Source: an uncultured bacterium (GTDB lineage: Bacteria > Bacillota_I > Bacilli_A > Erysipelotrichales > Erysipelotrichaceae). Taken from it: a stretch of DNA of 64,000 nt. Location: NCBI GenBank assembly GCA_903847945.1, contig CAINEY010000049.1, positions 28,736 to 92,735 on the forward strand, read 5' to 3'. Below are positions 1 to 8,451 of the stretch, piece after piece (position 1 is the first letter of the stretch; each line of letters starts with the position of its first letter). Under the pieces are notes generated by a model. The model did no database searches. It was not told the origin of the DNA and saw only the letters and a program-made list of their open reading frames with translations. The translations under genes were made by a program, and so were the position numbers.

Positions 1-575
1 CGGAATCTACGGCGCACCTCTTCCAGCTGGACATCTACGTCAATGACTTGGCGAAGAAAAAAGGCAAACCGAAAATCCAAATCGCTGAAAAGCTGGGCTT
101 GAACCTGATTGGGGATGGCATCGGCGACATCGTCTCCTCGCTGTTTGGCGGTCCTGCGGGCACCAACTACGGGGAAAATCTCTCCACCATGGCCATCACG
201 AAGAACTTCTCCGTGTGGGTCTTGGGAGCAGCGGCCGTCATTACGATGGGCATCTCGTTTGTGGGTCCGTTGGCTAACCTGGTCGGATCGATTCCGGGTG
301 CGGTCATCAACGGCGCGTGCATCTACCTCTTCGGGATCATTGGAGCTCAAGGGGTGGCGATTATGATCAACCGTCAAGTTGACCTGTTTGATTCGAAGAA
401 CTTAGCCATCATCGCCACCATCCTGACCGTTGGGATCGGCGGAACCTACGGTTTCCCGGGCGGAATGATTCCGTTCTTTGGAACCCAGTTGCCGGCGATT
501 GCTACGGCGTCTTTAGCCGGGATTCTCCTGAATGTGATCCTGTCCTTCAAAAAAGAAGAAACCAAAGTCGAGTAA
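1..575 (+). CDS. uraA: Uracil permease C-terminal part (NCS2 family), 5'-truncated by window
   Basis: The reading frame is open from base 3 and gives 190 residues. This is the C-terminal half of a nucleobase:cation symporter-2, an inner-membrane importer of uracil. The stretch GGPAGTNYGENLSTMAIT matches the family signature that carries the substrate-binding region (GGPxxTTYGEN in UraA). It is followed by hydrophobic helices with G-rich packing and a short charged tail (KKEETKVE). An in-frame TTG at 48 is internal, not a start, because homology continues upstream of it (AHLFQLDIYVNDLAKK). A strong terminator follows directly. Xanthine permeases share the fold, but the YGEN motif favours uracil. 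Family assignment is firm; substrate is inferred. Confidence 0.88.
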   Translation, partial: ESTAHLFQLDIYVNDLAKKKGKPKIQIAEKLGLNLIGDGIGDIVSSLFGGPAGTNYGENLSTMAITKNFSVWVLGAAAVITMGISFVGPLANLVGSIPGAVINGACIYLFGIIGAQGVAIMINRQVDLFDSKNLAIIATILTVGIGGTYGFPGGMIPFFGTQLPAIATASLAGILLNVILSFKKEETKVE

Positions 576-582
576 ACATAGA

Positions 583-609
583 ACGAGGTCCGAAAGGACC
601 TCGTTTTTT
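583..609 (+). terminator. Intrinsic terminator after uracil permease
   Basis: A 9-bp perfect stem (ACGAGGTCC / GGACCTCGT) with a GAAA tetraloop is followed by six T. It lies 8 bases after the permease stop and before the end of a convergent gene. Confidence 0.93.
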
Positions 610-650
610 ATTTCAACATCACCGCTCAGCTTGAAGTCCGCGTCTCCAGC

Positions 651-2561
651 TTATTTGAGATACGATAAGTAGAGTTCAAGAATCGCGTTGTAGTCCTCGA
701 AGGAGATGAAGTAATCCCCACTGATTTGATGGTCAGGATCGTTAATCGTGATCACCGCATACACGGGGTCACTTTCACCGTAACGCGGTGCCCTTAGCCC
801 AATGGTCAGGTTCGAGGAGGTTGAGAACAGCATGCTGAGGTTCCATCCCCAACTCATATTGTCGTAGGTTTTCTTGAAGAGTTTGGCATCCAGGATCAAC
901 GCGGATAAAGCAGCTGATTGCGCTTCGGTAAAGGCAACATCCTCAAAGGTTTCATCTCCCGTTTCATCATCGACAGAATACAAGGTATAGCTCGTGATCT
1001 TAAGCGTTGAGAAGGCATAATCACTTTCAAGTTGAGCCAAATATTCCAAGGTCGCCTCGATATCGCCTAATGCCCACAGGGATTCGTACGTGGTCGTATA
1101 AACCAAAGCCCCCGGCGTCAACGGATCTTCATCCACGATGAGCACATTGGAGTTATAGGGCAAGTGATACCGCGTCCCGTTGGCTGCGGTGATGATCACG
1201 GAACTTTGATAGCCAAGGATACTGTTTTCACCCACTTCTTCAAAGGACAGTGGGGTCCAATCCAAGGCTTCCAGCTTCTTCAAGTAGTCCACTATCGCCT
1301 GATTCAACTTACCGGAATACGATTGGTATCGGACCTCAAAATCCATATTGAAGGCAGGGAATTCAACGGAATCGTTCACGTCGACTGACAATTCCAAGGG
1401 TCTAGACTCTTCGGTCGGAGACAATGTTAAGGCAAAAGTCAATCGCTGAACTTCGGCAATCCACATCCTAAACAGTTGATTCTCGGAATGAGCGAGCGGG
1501 TGTTTACCCATCGATACGAGGCAGAAGTCTTCCGTTCCATCCAAAGAAACGGTAGGGGGCAAGGCATAAACCGTTAGGTAAGTCCCGTCCTCGCTCCGCG
1601 CGATGAACAGCACTTCAGCCTGCGGGTCAAACGTTCCCGTGAACTCCGATAGATAGTAAGATAACGTGTTCAACCGAGTATTGAACAAGTACGAAACTTG
1701 ATCGGGCAAATCACTGAGTTTCGAATCCTCATACGAGTCAGTGTCTCCCAGATAGACCTGTGTGGGGAAGTAGGACTTCAAGAGATTTTGATAGTACTGA
1801 TTGACGATGTCATCCACCGAGCGATCCATCAACGTAGCCAACTCATCCAACACAATGCTTCGTACCCGAAACAACATCGACGTTTGATCGGCGCGATCCA
1901 CCTTGACATAGGCGTATTGAGCATTGGCGGCAATCACGTAGAACGAGTACGTGTCACCCTGTTCGTCCACCATAACGTAGCGCTTTAAGGATTCAAGCGG
2001 AGTTGTTACATTCACGCGAACCCACAGTTCTGCACCTAAGGTGCGCTTTAGGGGTTCCAACAGGTAGGTGTTGGTCAAAGGCGTGGTCGGATATTCCGCG
2101 GACGCCAAGGAAACCAAAGGATACTGAAGCACTTGGACGGATTGGGCGTATTCTTCTATTGTGCTCAAGAGGCCTTCAACGACGGATTGTTGAAGAACAT
2201 ATGCCCGGCGTTGATTAGTCGAGGCTTCTGTCACACTCACAAAGTACTCACTCAGCCCGTTCCCGGGAGCGAAGAAGCGATAAGTATCCCCGTTTTGATC
2301 ATTGAGCTGTACAGTGAAGACGCCCCCCTGATCCAACAAGCTATCCTTTTGAACCCAAGACGATCCGTCAAGAACCTCGATCAGATCCTCATGAATCCAG
2401 CGGATCGCTAACCCATCGATCGATTTCGCGGGATAAACCGCACTCACAAATTCATTTTGAAGCGGTGTAAACGGGTCAGGTTCAGGCTCAGGTTTTGCTG
2501 TGCAGGCAAAAGATGTCATCAAGATACTTAAGATAAGCAGGAATGCGATTATTCGTTTCAT
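651..2561 (-). CDS. Large surface lipoprotein of unknown function (paralogue of the next locus)
   Basis: 636 residues. The N-terminus MKRIIAFLLILSILMTSFAC is a lipoprotein signal peptide with lipobox SFAC, so the mature protein should be lipid-anchored at Cys20 on the outer face of the membrane. The rest is rich in aromatic and acidic residues and predicted strand segments, with no domain I recognise. It looks like serial repeats of a unit containing a Y-S-F-Y/Y-R-F strand and a following LxxLM-type helix. The RBS (GAGGACCTTT before ATG) is shared almost exactly with the neighbouring split paralogue at 2732-4537. The C-terminal regions also match in layout (T-x-x-Q-S-x-A-[LI]-S near the end). 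Function unknown. Confidence 0.8.
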   Translation of the reverse strand: MKRIIAFLLILSILMTSFACTAKPEPEPDPFTPLQNEFVSAVYPAKSIDGLAIRWIHEDLIEVLDGSSWVQKDSLLDQGGVFTVQLNDQNGDTYRFFAPGNGLSEYFVSVTEASTNQRRAYVLQQSVVEGLLSTIEEYAQSVQVLQYPLVSLASAEYPTTPLTNTYLLEPLKRTLGAELWVRVNVTTPLESLKRYVMVDEQGDTYSFYVIAANAQYAYVKVDRADQTSMLFRVRSIVLDELATLMDRSVDDIVNQYYQNLLKSYFPTQVYLGDTDSYEDSKLSDLPDQVSYLFNTRLNTLSYYLSEFTGTFDPQAEVLFIARSEDGTYLTVYALPPTVSLDGTEDFCLVSMGKHPLAHSENQLFRMWIAEVQRLTFALTLSPTEESRPLELSVDVNDSVEFPAFNMDFEVRYQSYSGKLNQAIVDYLKKLEALDWTPLSFEEVGENSILGYQSSVIITAANGTRYHLPYNSNVLIVDEDPLTPGALVYTTTYESLWALGDIEATLEYLAQLESDYAFSTLKITSYTLYSVDDETGDETFEDVAFTEAQSAALSALILDAKLFKKTYDNMSWGWNLSMLFSTSSNLTIGLRAPRYGESDPVYAVITINDPDHQISGDYFISFEDYNAILELYLSYLK

Positions 2562-2664
2562 AAAGGTCCTCAGTCTAATCCTATCTTAGCACATGGATCG
2601 GTGAAGACCTCAGTAAACAAGGTGAATCCATGTGATTAACGATTATTGCACATGAAGGAGTGAA

Positions 2665-2690
2665 AACCAACCCACTTGGGTTGGTTTTTT
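2665..2690 (-). terminator. Hairpin between the two lipoprotein loci
   Basis: The stem AACCAACCC / GGGTTGGTT has a 4-base loop. It is flanked by T-runs on both strands (six T on plus, four on minus). On the minus strand it lies downstream of the split lipoprotein and would terminate it. Confidence 0.65.
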
Positions 2691-2731
2691 CTGCCTTCAT
2701 ATGACTTCAACTCGGGTAAAGAACCACGAAT

Positions 2732-4537
2732 TTATGGTTTAAACGTTTCGAATAATTCAAAGATTTCAGAAAACTCATCAAAAGGCATGTAGCATCGGTA
2801 ATCGTAGTTGACCAGGATAATGACTCTGTACTGGCCCTGATCATCACCTGAAGGCCAATAGAGGAATGTCAGAACATCCCCGGTGGATGTTTTAAGGATG
2901 ACATCCGGATCACCTCCACCCCACTGGAAGGAGAACTCACTCCCATACCATGTCGCATCTTTCAAGAGTTGGCTGATGGCATCGGATTGAGTGCTGGTTA
3001 ATGCAACCCAAGTGTTTGTGTCCGGAACCTTATATTCGGTGATTTTTATGCCTGAAGGATCATAGTTGCTGGGAAGTTTGGCTAAGTACTCCATTTTACT
3101 AAAACTGTAAGGATTGGGATTACTGAACCGATAGAAGATGGCTCCCGGAGTTTGCGGATCTTCATCAACGAAAACGCCATCGTAAACAAAGCGATACATT
3201 GTTCCGATGGATGTGGTTAAGGTGAACCGGAAAGCATCGAGCAACGACTGAGTCGGGATATAGAAATCTTGAATCGAAGCCTTGCTTTCAAAGCTCATCA
3301 AATAATCGATCATCTCCTGATTCAGTTTTCCTGAAGTTTCTATGACACGGGTATCCCCCACAACACTCCATTGGGGGAATGTATAAGTTGTTTGATTATC
3401 GATTTTGAAGTCAAGCGCCGCAGAGGAATCGAGAGGGAATAAGGCAAGCAAGGCATAATCCATCAAAGCGGTGGCTCCAAACAGTTTAAAGGCGACATTC
3501 TCCGGTCCATGGAACGGATCTTTTCCAATAGACACGTAATAAGTCCAGTCATTGACATCTATCGATTCAACGTCATTCAAATAAACCGTGGTAAACATCC
3601 CGTCTTCGTTCTTCGTCATAAAGAGAATAGGATCATCAGGGTTTATCAATGTAGAGTCGATTGGTGTGTATTCGTCTTCGCTTAATTGACGCTTCTCAAG
3701 ATAGGAAGCAACAGTGGTTTCAGGGATCAGGACGAGTTTGCTTTCATCGAAACTGTTTTGGTTACCGACATAGATGGAGACCGGTATATACTCCCAAGAA
3801 ATGGTTTCTTGCGCGTTCTCCGCCATAAACTCCGACAACGACGTAATCACATCTTCCGGAATCGTATAGATGTATTTGGATTGATCATATCGGGTAACAA
3901 TCACGAAGTCTTGTGGGCTCGCATTGAAAATCGAGTAACCATCATTCTGTCTATTCCACAGGGTAAACACTTCGACTCCTTCTGGAGCTTAATCTTCAAG
4001 AAGAACCCAGTCTTGAGTTCTCAAGAGTGTTTTGACCTCTTGTAAGAGACCGTCCTCATGAATCGATCGTTCTGGATTTTGGGTGTCTAGAAAACCGATA
4101 AGCGGACTGATGCTGATCGATTGTTGTACGAAACGTTGATTCATAAACAACATAAACTCTTCATACAGATCCACGGAGATCGTGTAGCTAAACGTCTTCT
4201 CATCCTCATTGCGGGTAATGACAACCACCGGTTGATCCACACTCGAATCATCATAGAAGTCATAGGTGTTATTCTTTTCATCTGTAACCGTAAGGATCAA
4301 ATCATTCGTAGCGACAGTAACAGTCGCATTCTCTGTCCATTCCTTAGCGGTCAAAAGCGCTTCAACATCATCCCACAGATCCGAAAGACTCAGCTTTTGG
4401 TTTGGGTAAGCCGTTAAGCTTGCGTTACGAAACTTCACCGATAAGGGTGTAAAGGTTTCCGGAAGCGGTTTACTGGTGCAGGCAAAAGACGTCATCAAAA
4501 TACTCAAGACAAGGAAGAAGGTAATGGTTCGTTTCAT
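2732..4537 (-). pseudogene. Lipoprotein paralogue interrupted by one in-frame TAA stop
   Basis: Codons 1-182 (4537 to 3992) encode a lipoprotein start, MKRTITFFLVLSILMTSFAC, with the same lipobox as the neighbour. They end in WVLLED then TAA at 3991-3989. The same frame continues without a shift (APEGVEVFTLW...) for 418 further codons to 2732. Lined up with the intact paralogue, the stop falls in the middle of a continuous conserved segment (RTLGAELWVRVN... versus LRTQDWVLLED*APEGVEV). The gene is therefore a full-length homologue of about 600 residues with one nonsense codon. An AGAAGGAG motif lies five bases before a GTG at 3970, so the 412-residue C-terminal part could be restarted, but it would lack a signal peptide. 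A sequencing error or a recent mutation would look the same. Confidence 0.8.
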
Positions 4538-4635
4538 AAAGGTCCCCAGTCAATAACCATCTTATCATACATAATGACACGATACAAATTCCTGTTGAAG
4601 TTGAGCCGAATCCAGCAATTTTGCACACGACCACA

Positions 4636-4658
4636 TGAAAACCAACCTTTCGGTTGGT
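4636..4658 (-). terminator. Hairpin after cupin gene
   Basis: Stem ACCAACC / GGTTGGT with a 4-base loop. On the minus strand it is followed by only three T, so it is a weak terminator by sequence. It sits just past the stop of the cupin gene. Confidence 0.5.
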
Positions 4659-4663
4659 ATTGG

Positions 4664-4972
4664 TTAAGCTTGCGGGAAGTCTTTGATGACTAAGAGTTCG
4701 AGTTGATCGAGATGCAGGTTGCGCACATTCATCACGGTTCCAAAGGGAATCTTGACTACGGACTTGGCTTTGACGATGAGGAGCGGTTCATCGTTGAGCT
4801 GGATGGAGAGCGTTCCGGAAAGCACGGTCATGTAGAGATTGGCGTGAGCCGGATGAATGGGGAGTCCTTCGTCGGTATTGAAGATCATGTGCACCAGGTG
4901 GAACTGGGGATCTTCGACGAGGCGTTCGACTTTCTTGGCGGAACTGGGAGACAGTAGAATAACGTTGTTCAT
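4664..4972 (-). CDS. Small cupin-domain protein
   Basis: 102 residues from the ATG at 4972, chosen because AAAGGA lies six bases upstream. An ATG at 4987 overlaps that SD and is less likely. The single double-stranded beta-helix domain has the cupin pattern HPAHANLYMTVLSGTLSIQLND, with two histidines as possible metal ligands and the usual G between motif strands. It lies 18 bases after the DUF438/hemerythrin gene and is probably co-transcribed under the FNR-like box upstream of that gene. Cupins this small often bind metals or small ligands. The role here is unknown, but context suggests oxygen or nitrosative stress. Confidence 0.75.
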   Translation of the reverse strand: MNNVILLSPSSAKKVERLVEDPQFHLVHMIFNTDEGLPIHPAHANLYMTVLSGTLSIQLNDEPLLIVKAKSVVKIPFGTVMNVRNLHLDQLELLVIKDFPQA

Positions 4973-4990
4973 AGGGTTTCCTTTCATGGA

Positions 4991-6160
4991 TTACGACATC
5001 AGGCGTTTTTCGCCTTGAAGATCACGGATGGGTCCGATGTCTTGGGTGACTTCGAGAGTTCCCAAGAAGGTACCGGACTTATCCCGAACGGCATAGTAGC
5101 GGATGTAGACCATGCGTCCGCGGAAGTTGATCCAGAAGTCTTCGTGGTCTTTGCGTCCGGCACGCAGGTCCTCGACGATCTGCATGACCACATGGACCGA
5201 TTGCGGGGGATGGCAGAGATCCACGGAACGTCCGATGACAGAGAAGGGACGATCGAAGATACGGTCTTTGCCTTGGGAAACGAATTGGACCTTATTGTCG
5301 GCATTGACGAAGGTCATGTCGAAGGGTAAGGTGTTGAGGATCGAATCCAGTTGGGTCAGATTCAGAAATCCCATCGACATGGCCATCGCTTCTTCCGGAA
5401 GGTCGGAAGTTGTCGATGAAGGATCCTGAGGTTCCTGATAGGTCGAGGCACTGTCATCGCGTAAACTGTGAGCGATCTCTTTGAATTGAGCTTCGTTGAG
5501 TTTATCGCGCAACATCGGAAACAATACGCGGTTTTCTTTGGTGATCATATCGTCGATCATCGTTAACGCATGATCGAAGGACTTGGTGATGGTTTTGAGG
5601 TTGTCGCCTTCCAGTGCTTTTTCGGCTTCTCGGATGGCCTTGCGGATCTTGTTGTCGACGCCCCACATGACTTTGGAGATGACAAAATCACCGCCTTTCT
5701 CCAAGTACGGAAACAGGATGTTTTCCTTACGGGCATAGTGGTCTTCGATGGCTTTGAGTTCACTGAGGTAATGGCTGAGTTGGGCCTTGACTATGCTTAT
5801 GGTTTTGAGGTCTTGGTTACGGAAGGCTCTGGCCGCTTTCACCACAAACTTGAACGCATCGTTTTCTTCTTCGAATTCCGTTAAAGGGTTGATGGTTAAG
5901 ACGTTGTCATGCATTTGTTGAACCGAGCCTTGGAAGAGGGAGGCGTGGATGTCGCAAAGGTTTTGGATCTCTTCGACGGAGACGCCTTCTTGGACCAGGT
6001 TGTATTCCATCTGCGCGATTTCCGCACCGGTCACGTAGGCAAAGTCCGCTTTGAATTCGGCTTCGACGGTGGCTTGGTCTTCACCGTGGTGTAAGCGTTG
6101 GATCAGTTTCTTCAGTTTGTCTTGGCGTTCTTTGGAGACGTTGTTGATAATTTCACTCAT
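4991..6160 (-). CDS. DUF438 / hemerythrin / PAS domain protein
   Basis: 389 residues from the ATG at 6160, which has GGAGG nine bases upstream; an ATG at 6169 touches the SD. The N-terminal 75 residues match DUF438 (helical; LKKLIQRLHHGED). Residues about 85-225 form a hemerythrin-like HHE bundle, with H and E ligands in FEEENDAFK, HYARKENILFPYLEK and FDHALTMIDDMITKENRVLFPML. The last 120 residues are a PAS domain ending in GTLEVTQDI. Proteins of this layout are linked to di-iron or heme sensing of O2/NO. No output domain is present, so it may be a sensor, store or scavenger. It is preceded by an FNR-type box and by the regulator gene itself. Confidence 0.87.
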   Translation of the reverse strand: MSEIINNVSKERQDKLKKLIQRLHHGEDQATVEAEFKADFAYVTGAEIAQMEYNLVQEGVSVEEIQNLCDIHASLFQGSVQQMHDNVLTINPLTEFEEENDAFKFVVKAARAFRNQDLKTISIVKAQLSHYLSELKAIEDHYARKENILFPYLEKGGDFVISKVMWGVDNKIRKAIREAEKALEGDNLKTITKSFDHALTMIDDMITKENRVLFPMLRDKLNEAQFKEIAHSLRDDSASTYQEPQDPSSTTSDLPEEAMAMSMGFLNLTQLDSILNTLPFDMTFVNADNKVQFVSQGKDRIFDRPFSVIGRSVDLCHPPQSVHVVMQIVEDLRAGRKDHEDFWINFRGRMVYIRYYAVRDKSGTFLGTLEVTQDIGPIRDLQGEKRLMS

Positions 6161-6207
6161 GGGGATCATCCTCCACGAGTACTGTAATGGATGTCACCAA
6201 ATAAAAA

Positions 6208-6223
6208 TGTGATATACATCACA
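6208..6223. promoter_or_regulatory. FNR/CRP-type operator upstream of the DUF438-cupin operon
   Basis: TGTGATATACATCACA fits the CRP/FNR consensus TGTGA-N6-TCACA at every fixed position. It overlaps the last codons of the regulator gene and ends 48 bases before the DUF438 start at 6160. A minus-strand -10-like TACAGT (6186-6181) puts the box centre at about -41.5, the class II activation geometry. The transcription start is inferred, and the leader would be very short. Confidence 0.8.
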
Positions 6224-6896
6224 TTTTATAGAGAATAAAGGATTTGGGTTTGAGGATACGCAGTTTTCGATCGCTTTCGAGTTTCTTAAGAGCCCGGTTG
6301 ACACTCTCCCGGCTGACCCCTAAACGCATGGCCAGCTCTTCCTGATTGAGCGGTGAGTTCAACAGTCGTCCTTCCTCAACGGGTTTTCCATGATCATCGC
6401 TGAGGGTCCACAGTAAGCCCATCAAACGTCGTTCCAAGGGTTCGATCTGAAGGTGGGAGAGCTCGTTCTCCAAGGCTACGATGCGTCCGGAGAGTTCACT
6501 GAGCACCGACCACGCCAAATCGGGATACTGAGTCATCAGACTGCGCATGGTGGAGGAATCGATGGTGCACAGCGTGCTGTCCTCGGCAGCTTCCACGGTG
6601 TAAGGTAATGGGGTCGGTTCAAAGAGGGCATTCTGACCGAAGAACGAGCCGATTCCCCAGTAATCCAGCACCTTCATCTTCCCGTCTTCATTCACGGTAT
6701 AAGCTTTAAAGCGTCCCGTGTTGACGATCGAAAAGCGATCCATCGCTTCACCTTCTTGGCCCACGAGGGTTCCTTTGGGGTAAGCCCTGCGATCGACGTG
6801 ATGAATGATCAGGTGCTGTTGAGTCGGGGTCAATCGTTTGAATAAATGGATTTTAGAAATGCACAAGGGAGCTTGGCAATGGGCACAGGTGGTCAT
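6219..6896 (-). CDS. FNR-like [4Fe-4S] transcription regulator (Crp/Fnr family)
   Basis: 225 residues from the ATG at 6896 (GGAGG five bases upstream). In-frame codons further up run over the operator and are rejected. The order is an N-terminal cysteine cluster (C4, C7, C12), a cyclic-nucleotide-type beta barrel, a dimer helix and a winged HTH (LNQEELAMRLGVSRESVNRALKKLE). A fourth cysteine, C110 in STLC, sits where FNR has its fourth cluster ligand (E. coli FNR C20/C23/C29/C122). An oxygen- or NO-sensitive [4Fe-4S] cluster is therefore likely. The recognition helix has R-E-x-x-x-R, as in CRP, which fits the TGTGA half-sites beside it. Its own promoter carries a box, so it is likely autoregulated, and it probably controls the downstream hemerythrin gene. 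Confidence 0.87.
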   Translation of the reverse strand: MTTCAHCQAPLCISKIHLFKRLTPTQQHLIIHHVDRRAYPKGTLVGQEGEAMDRFSIVNTGRFKAYTVNEDGKMKVLDYWGIGSFFGQNALFEPTPLPYTVEAAEDSTLCTIDSSTMRSLMTQYPDLAWSVLSELSGRIVALENELSHLQIEPLERRLMGLLWTLSDDHGKPVEEGRLLNSPLNQEELAMRLGVSRESVNRALKKLESDRKLRILKPKSFILYKM

Positions 6897-6912
6897 AGGA
6901 TCCTCCATCCGT

Positions 6913-6945
6913 ATTATACGCCTAATCAGTGTGATGTACATCACA
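6913..6945 (-). promoter_or_regulatory. Promoter of the FNR-like gene with palindromic operator
   Basis: The operator TGTGATGTACATCACA (6930-6945) is a perfect palindrome of the same type as the one at 6208. A consensus -10 TATAAT lies on the minus strand at 6918-6913. The box centre is near -31 relative to the expected start, covering the -35 region, so it would block RNA polymerase. Negative autoregulation is the inference. Confidence 0.75.
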
Positions 6946-7028
6946 AAAATCATTCATGATTTGTTGAAGGGGGACATGGTGTGGAACCGACGTGAAGTGC
7001 TAAAATAGAAGGGAAAAAGGAGACGGGT

Positions 7029-7631
7029 ATGCTGATCATTGAAGGCGTTGTCGGCGTGGGGAAGAGCTCCCTGATGAATATTCTGGTGGATGAAGGGTAT
7101 GTCCCGTTTCGTGAACCGGTCTTGGATAATCCGATCCTGGATAAGTTCTACACGGATCGTAAACGGTATGCGTTTCCTTTGCAGGTGTATTTCTTAACCA
7201 AACGGTTTGAGCACTTGCAAACCGCTGCGATGGTGGAGAATGCGGTGATGGATCGCTCGATCTATGGGGATGGGATCTTTGCGGCGATGCATCACGATAC
7301 CGGAACCATGGATTCGGATGAGTATCGCATCTATGCGGAACTCTATGCGGCCATGCTGGCTCAAGTCAAAGCACCGACGTTGGTGGTTTATCTGCGGTGT
7401 ACCGTGGATACCGCCATGGAACGAATCCGTAAACGCGGCCGTCCCTTCGAACAATCCGTCGAACGGGATTATTGGGAGAAACTGCACGCCAAGTACGAGA
7501 CCCTTTTTGAGCACTACTCCGGATCGAAGCTTTTGGTCATCAATGTCGATCACCTGGATTTCGAAGCCGATGAGGATGATCGCGCTTATGTGCTTCTGCG
7601 CATCAAAGAAGCCCTTCTGGAGACCGCATGA
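7029..7631 (+). CDS. Deoxynucleoside kinase (dGK/dAK family)
   Basis: 200 residues; AAGGAG precedes the ATG. It has a P-loop GVVGVGKSS near the N-terminus, the DRSIYGD motif of deoxynucleoside kinases, and the basic lid RIRKRGRPFEQ. It should phosphorylate deoxyadenosine or deoxyguanosine (salvage of DNA precursors) in the cytoplasm. The length is typical for the Firmicutes dGK/dAK enzymes; substrate choice cannot be read from sequence. The stop overlaps the start of the hydrolase gene (ATGA), so the two are translated as a unit. Confidence 0.88.
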   Translation: MLIIEGVVGVGKSSLMNILVDEGYVPFREPVLDNPILDKFYTDRKRYAFPLQVYFLTKRFEHLQTAAMVENAVMDRSIYGDGIFAAMHHDTGTMDSDEYRIYAELYAAMLAQVKAPTLVVYLRCTVDTAMERIRKRGRPFEQSVERDYWEKLHAKYETLFEHYSGSKLLVINVDHLDFEADEDDRAYVLLRIKEALLETA

Positions 7632-8347
7632 GTACGCTGATTGCCCTGCTCCGAGTACTATGGCACAAGCTGTTTCCGCAAAAGCCCATCATCATTGCCA
7701 TCCACGGGTTTGGGGTGCGGCGTTCGGATGAACTGGTGCCGTTGCGCTCCTACTTCCATCAGAAAGGCTATTCCGTCATCACACCGGATCTGTTTGATCA
7801 ACGCGATGAGCACGAAGACCACGCCCAAGACTGGATCAATCGCGCTGAAACAGCGGTTAAGGAAGCCGTCAATGACGGACGTCGGGTGTGGCTGGTGGGT
7901 TTCTCGATGGGCGGTGTTATCGCCTCACATCTGGCTTCACGGTTTCCCGTCGAACGCTTGGTGCTTCTGGCTCCGGCCTTTGATTACGTTTCGACCCGTT
8001 TAGTCAAACTGAAAGTCCAGGAAATCGTGGATGACTTGTTGAATCGAAGTGTTACCGATCCTCGGTATACGCCCTTACCGGAATCCTACAAGATGACCTT
8101 TCGTGAAGTGATCGCGCAGTGTGGGCCGAGTGTTGCGAAAGTCCAGTGTCCGGTACTCTTGTTGCATGGAACCGACGATGAAGTGATCCCGGTCAGAAGC
8201 AGTGAGGGAGCCTACACAAAGATCCCCCACGAACGTAAACGGTTGTTCATTTTGAAAGGTGTCCAGCACCGGATCTTGGACAGTGAAGCCCAGTCCGATG
8301 TGTTGGTCATCATTGATAACTTCTTTCGCAAGAAGTTGTTAGGTTAA
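7628..8347 (+). CDS. Alpha/beta hydrolase (esterase/monoacylglycerol lipase-like)
   Basis: 239 residues. The oxyanion HGFG lies at residues 26-29. The nucleophile elbow GFSMGG places Ser93. Asp184 in HGTDDEVIP and His214 in GVQHRIL complete the triad. There is no signal peptide, though the N-terminus (LIALLRVLWHKLF) is hydrophobic and may sit on the membrane. It overlaps the deoxynucleoside kinase by four bases and is closed by a strong terminator. Carboxylesterase or lysophospholipase activity is likely; the natural substrate is unknown. Confidence 0.85.
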   Translation: MSTLIALLRVLWHKLFPQKPIIIAIHGFGVRRSDELVPLRSYFHQKGYSVITPDLFDQRDEHEDHAQDWINRAETAVKEAVNDGRRVWLVGFSMGGVIASHLASRFPVERLVLLAPAFDYVSTRLVKLKVQEIVDDLLNRSVTDPRYTPLPESYKMTFREVIAQCGPSVAKVQCPVLLLHGTDDEVIPVRSSEGAYTKIPHERKRLFILKGVQHRILDSEAQSDVLVIIDNFFRKKLLG

Positions 8348-8351
8348 CTTT

Positions 8352-8387
8352 AGCGAGGTGTCCAAGATTGCCGACATCTCGCTTTTT
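8352..8387 (+). terminator. Intrinsic terminator after the hydrolase
   Basis: Stem AGCGAGGTGTC / GACATCTCGCT (one G-T type mismatch) with a 10-base loop and five T. Confidence 0.85.
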
Positions 8388-8451
8388 ATGTGGGTTTTTC
8401 ATACGATTTATGATAGATATTTGTTTTGGCTCTTCATAAAATGAGGGTACC

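Noticed and set aside
3970-3991. Frameshift as the cause of the split lipoprotein gene
   Set aside because: The two halves are in the same frame; only a TAA codon separates them.
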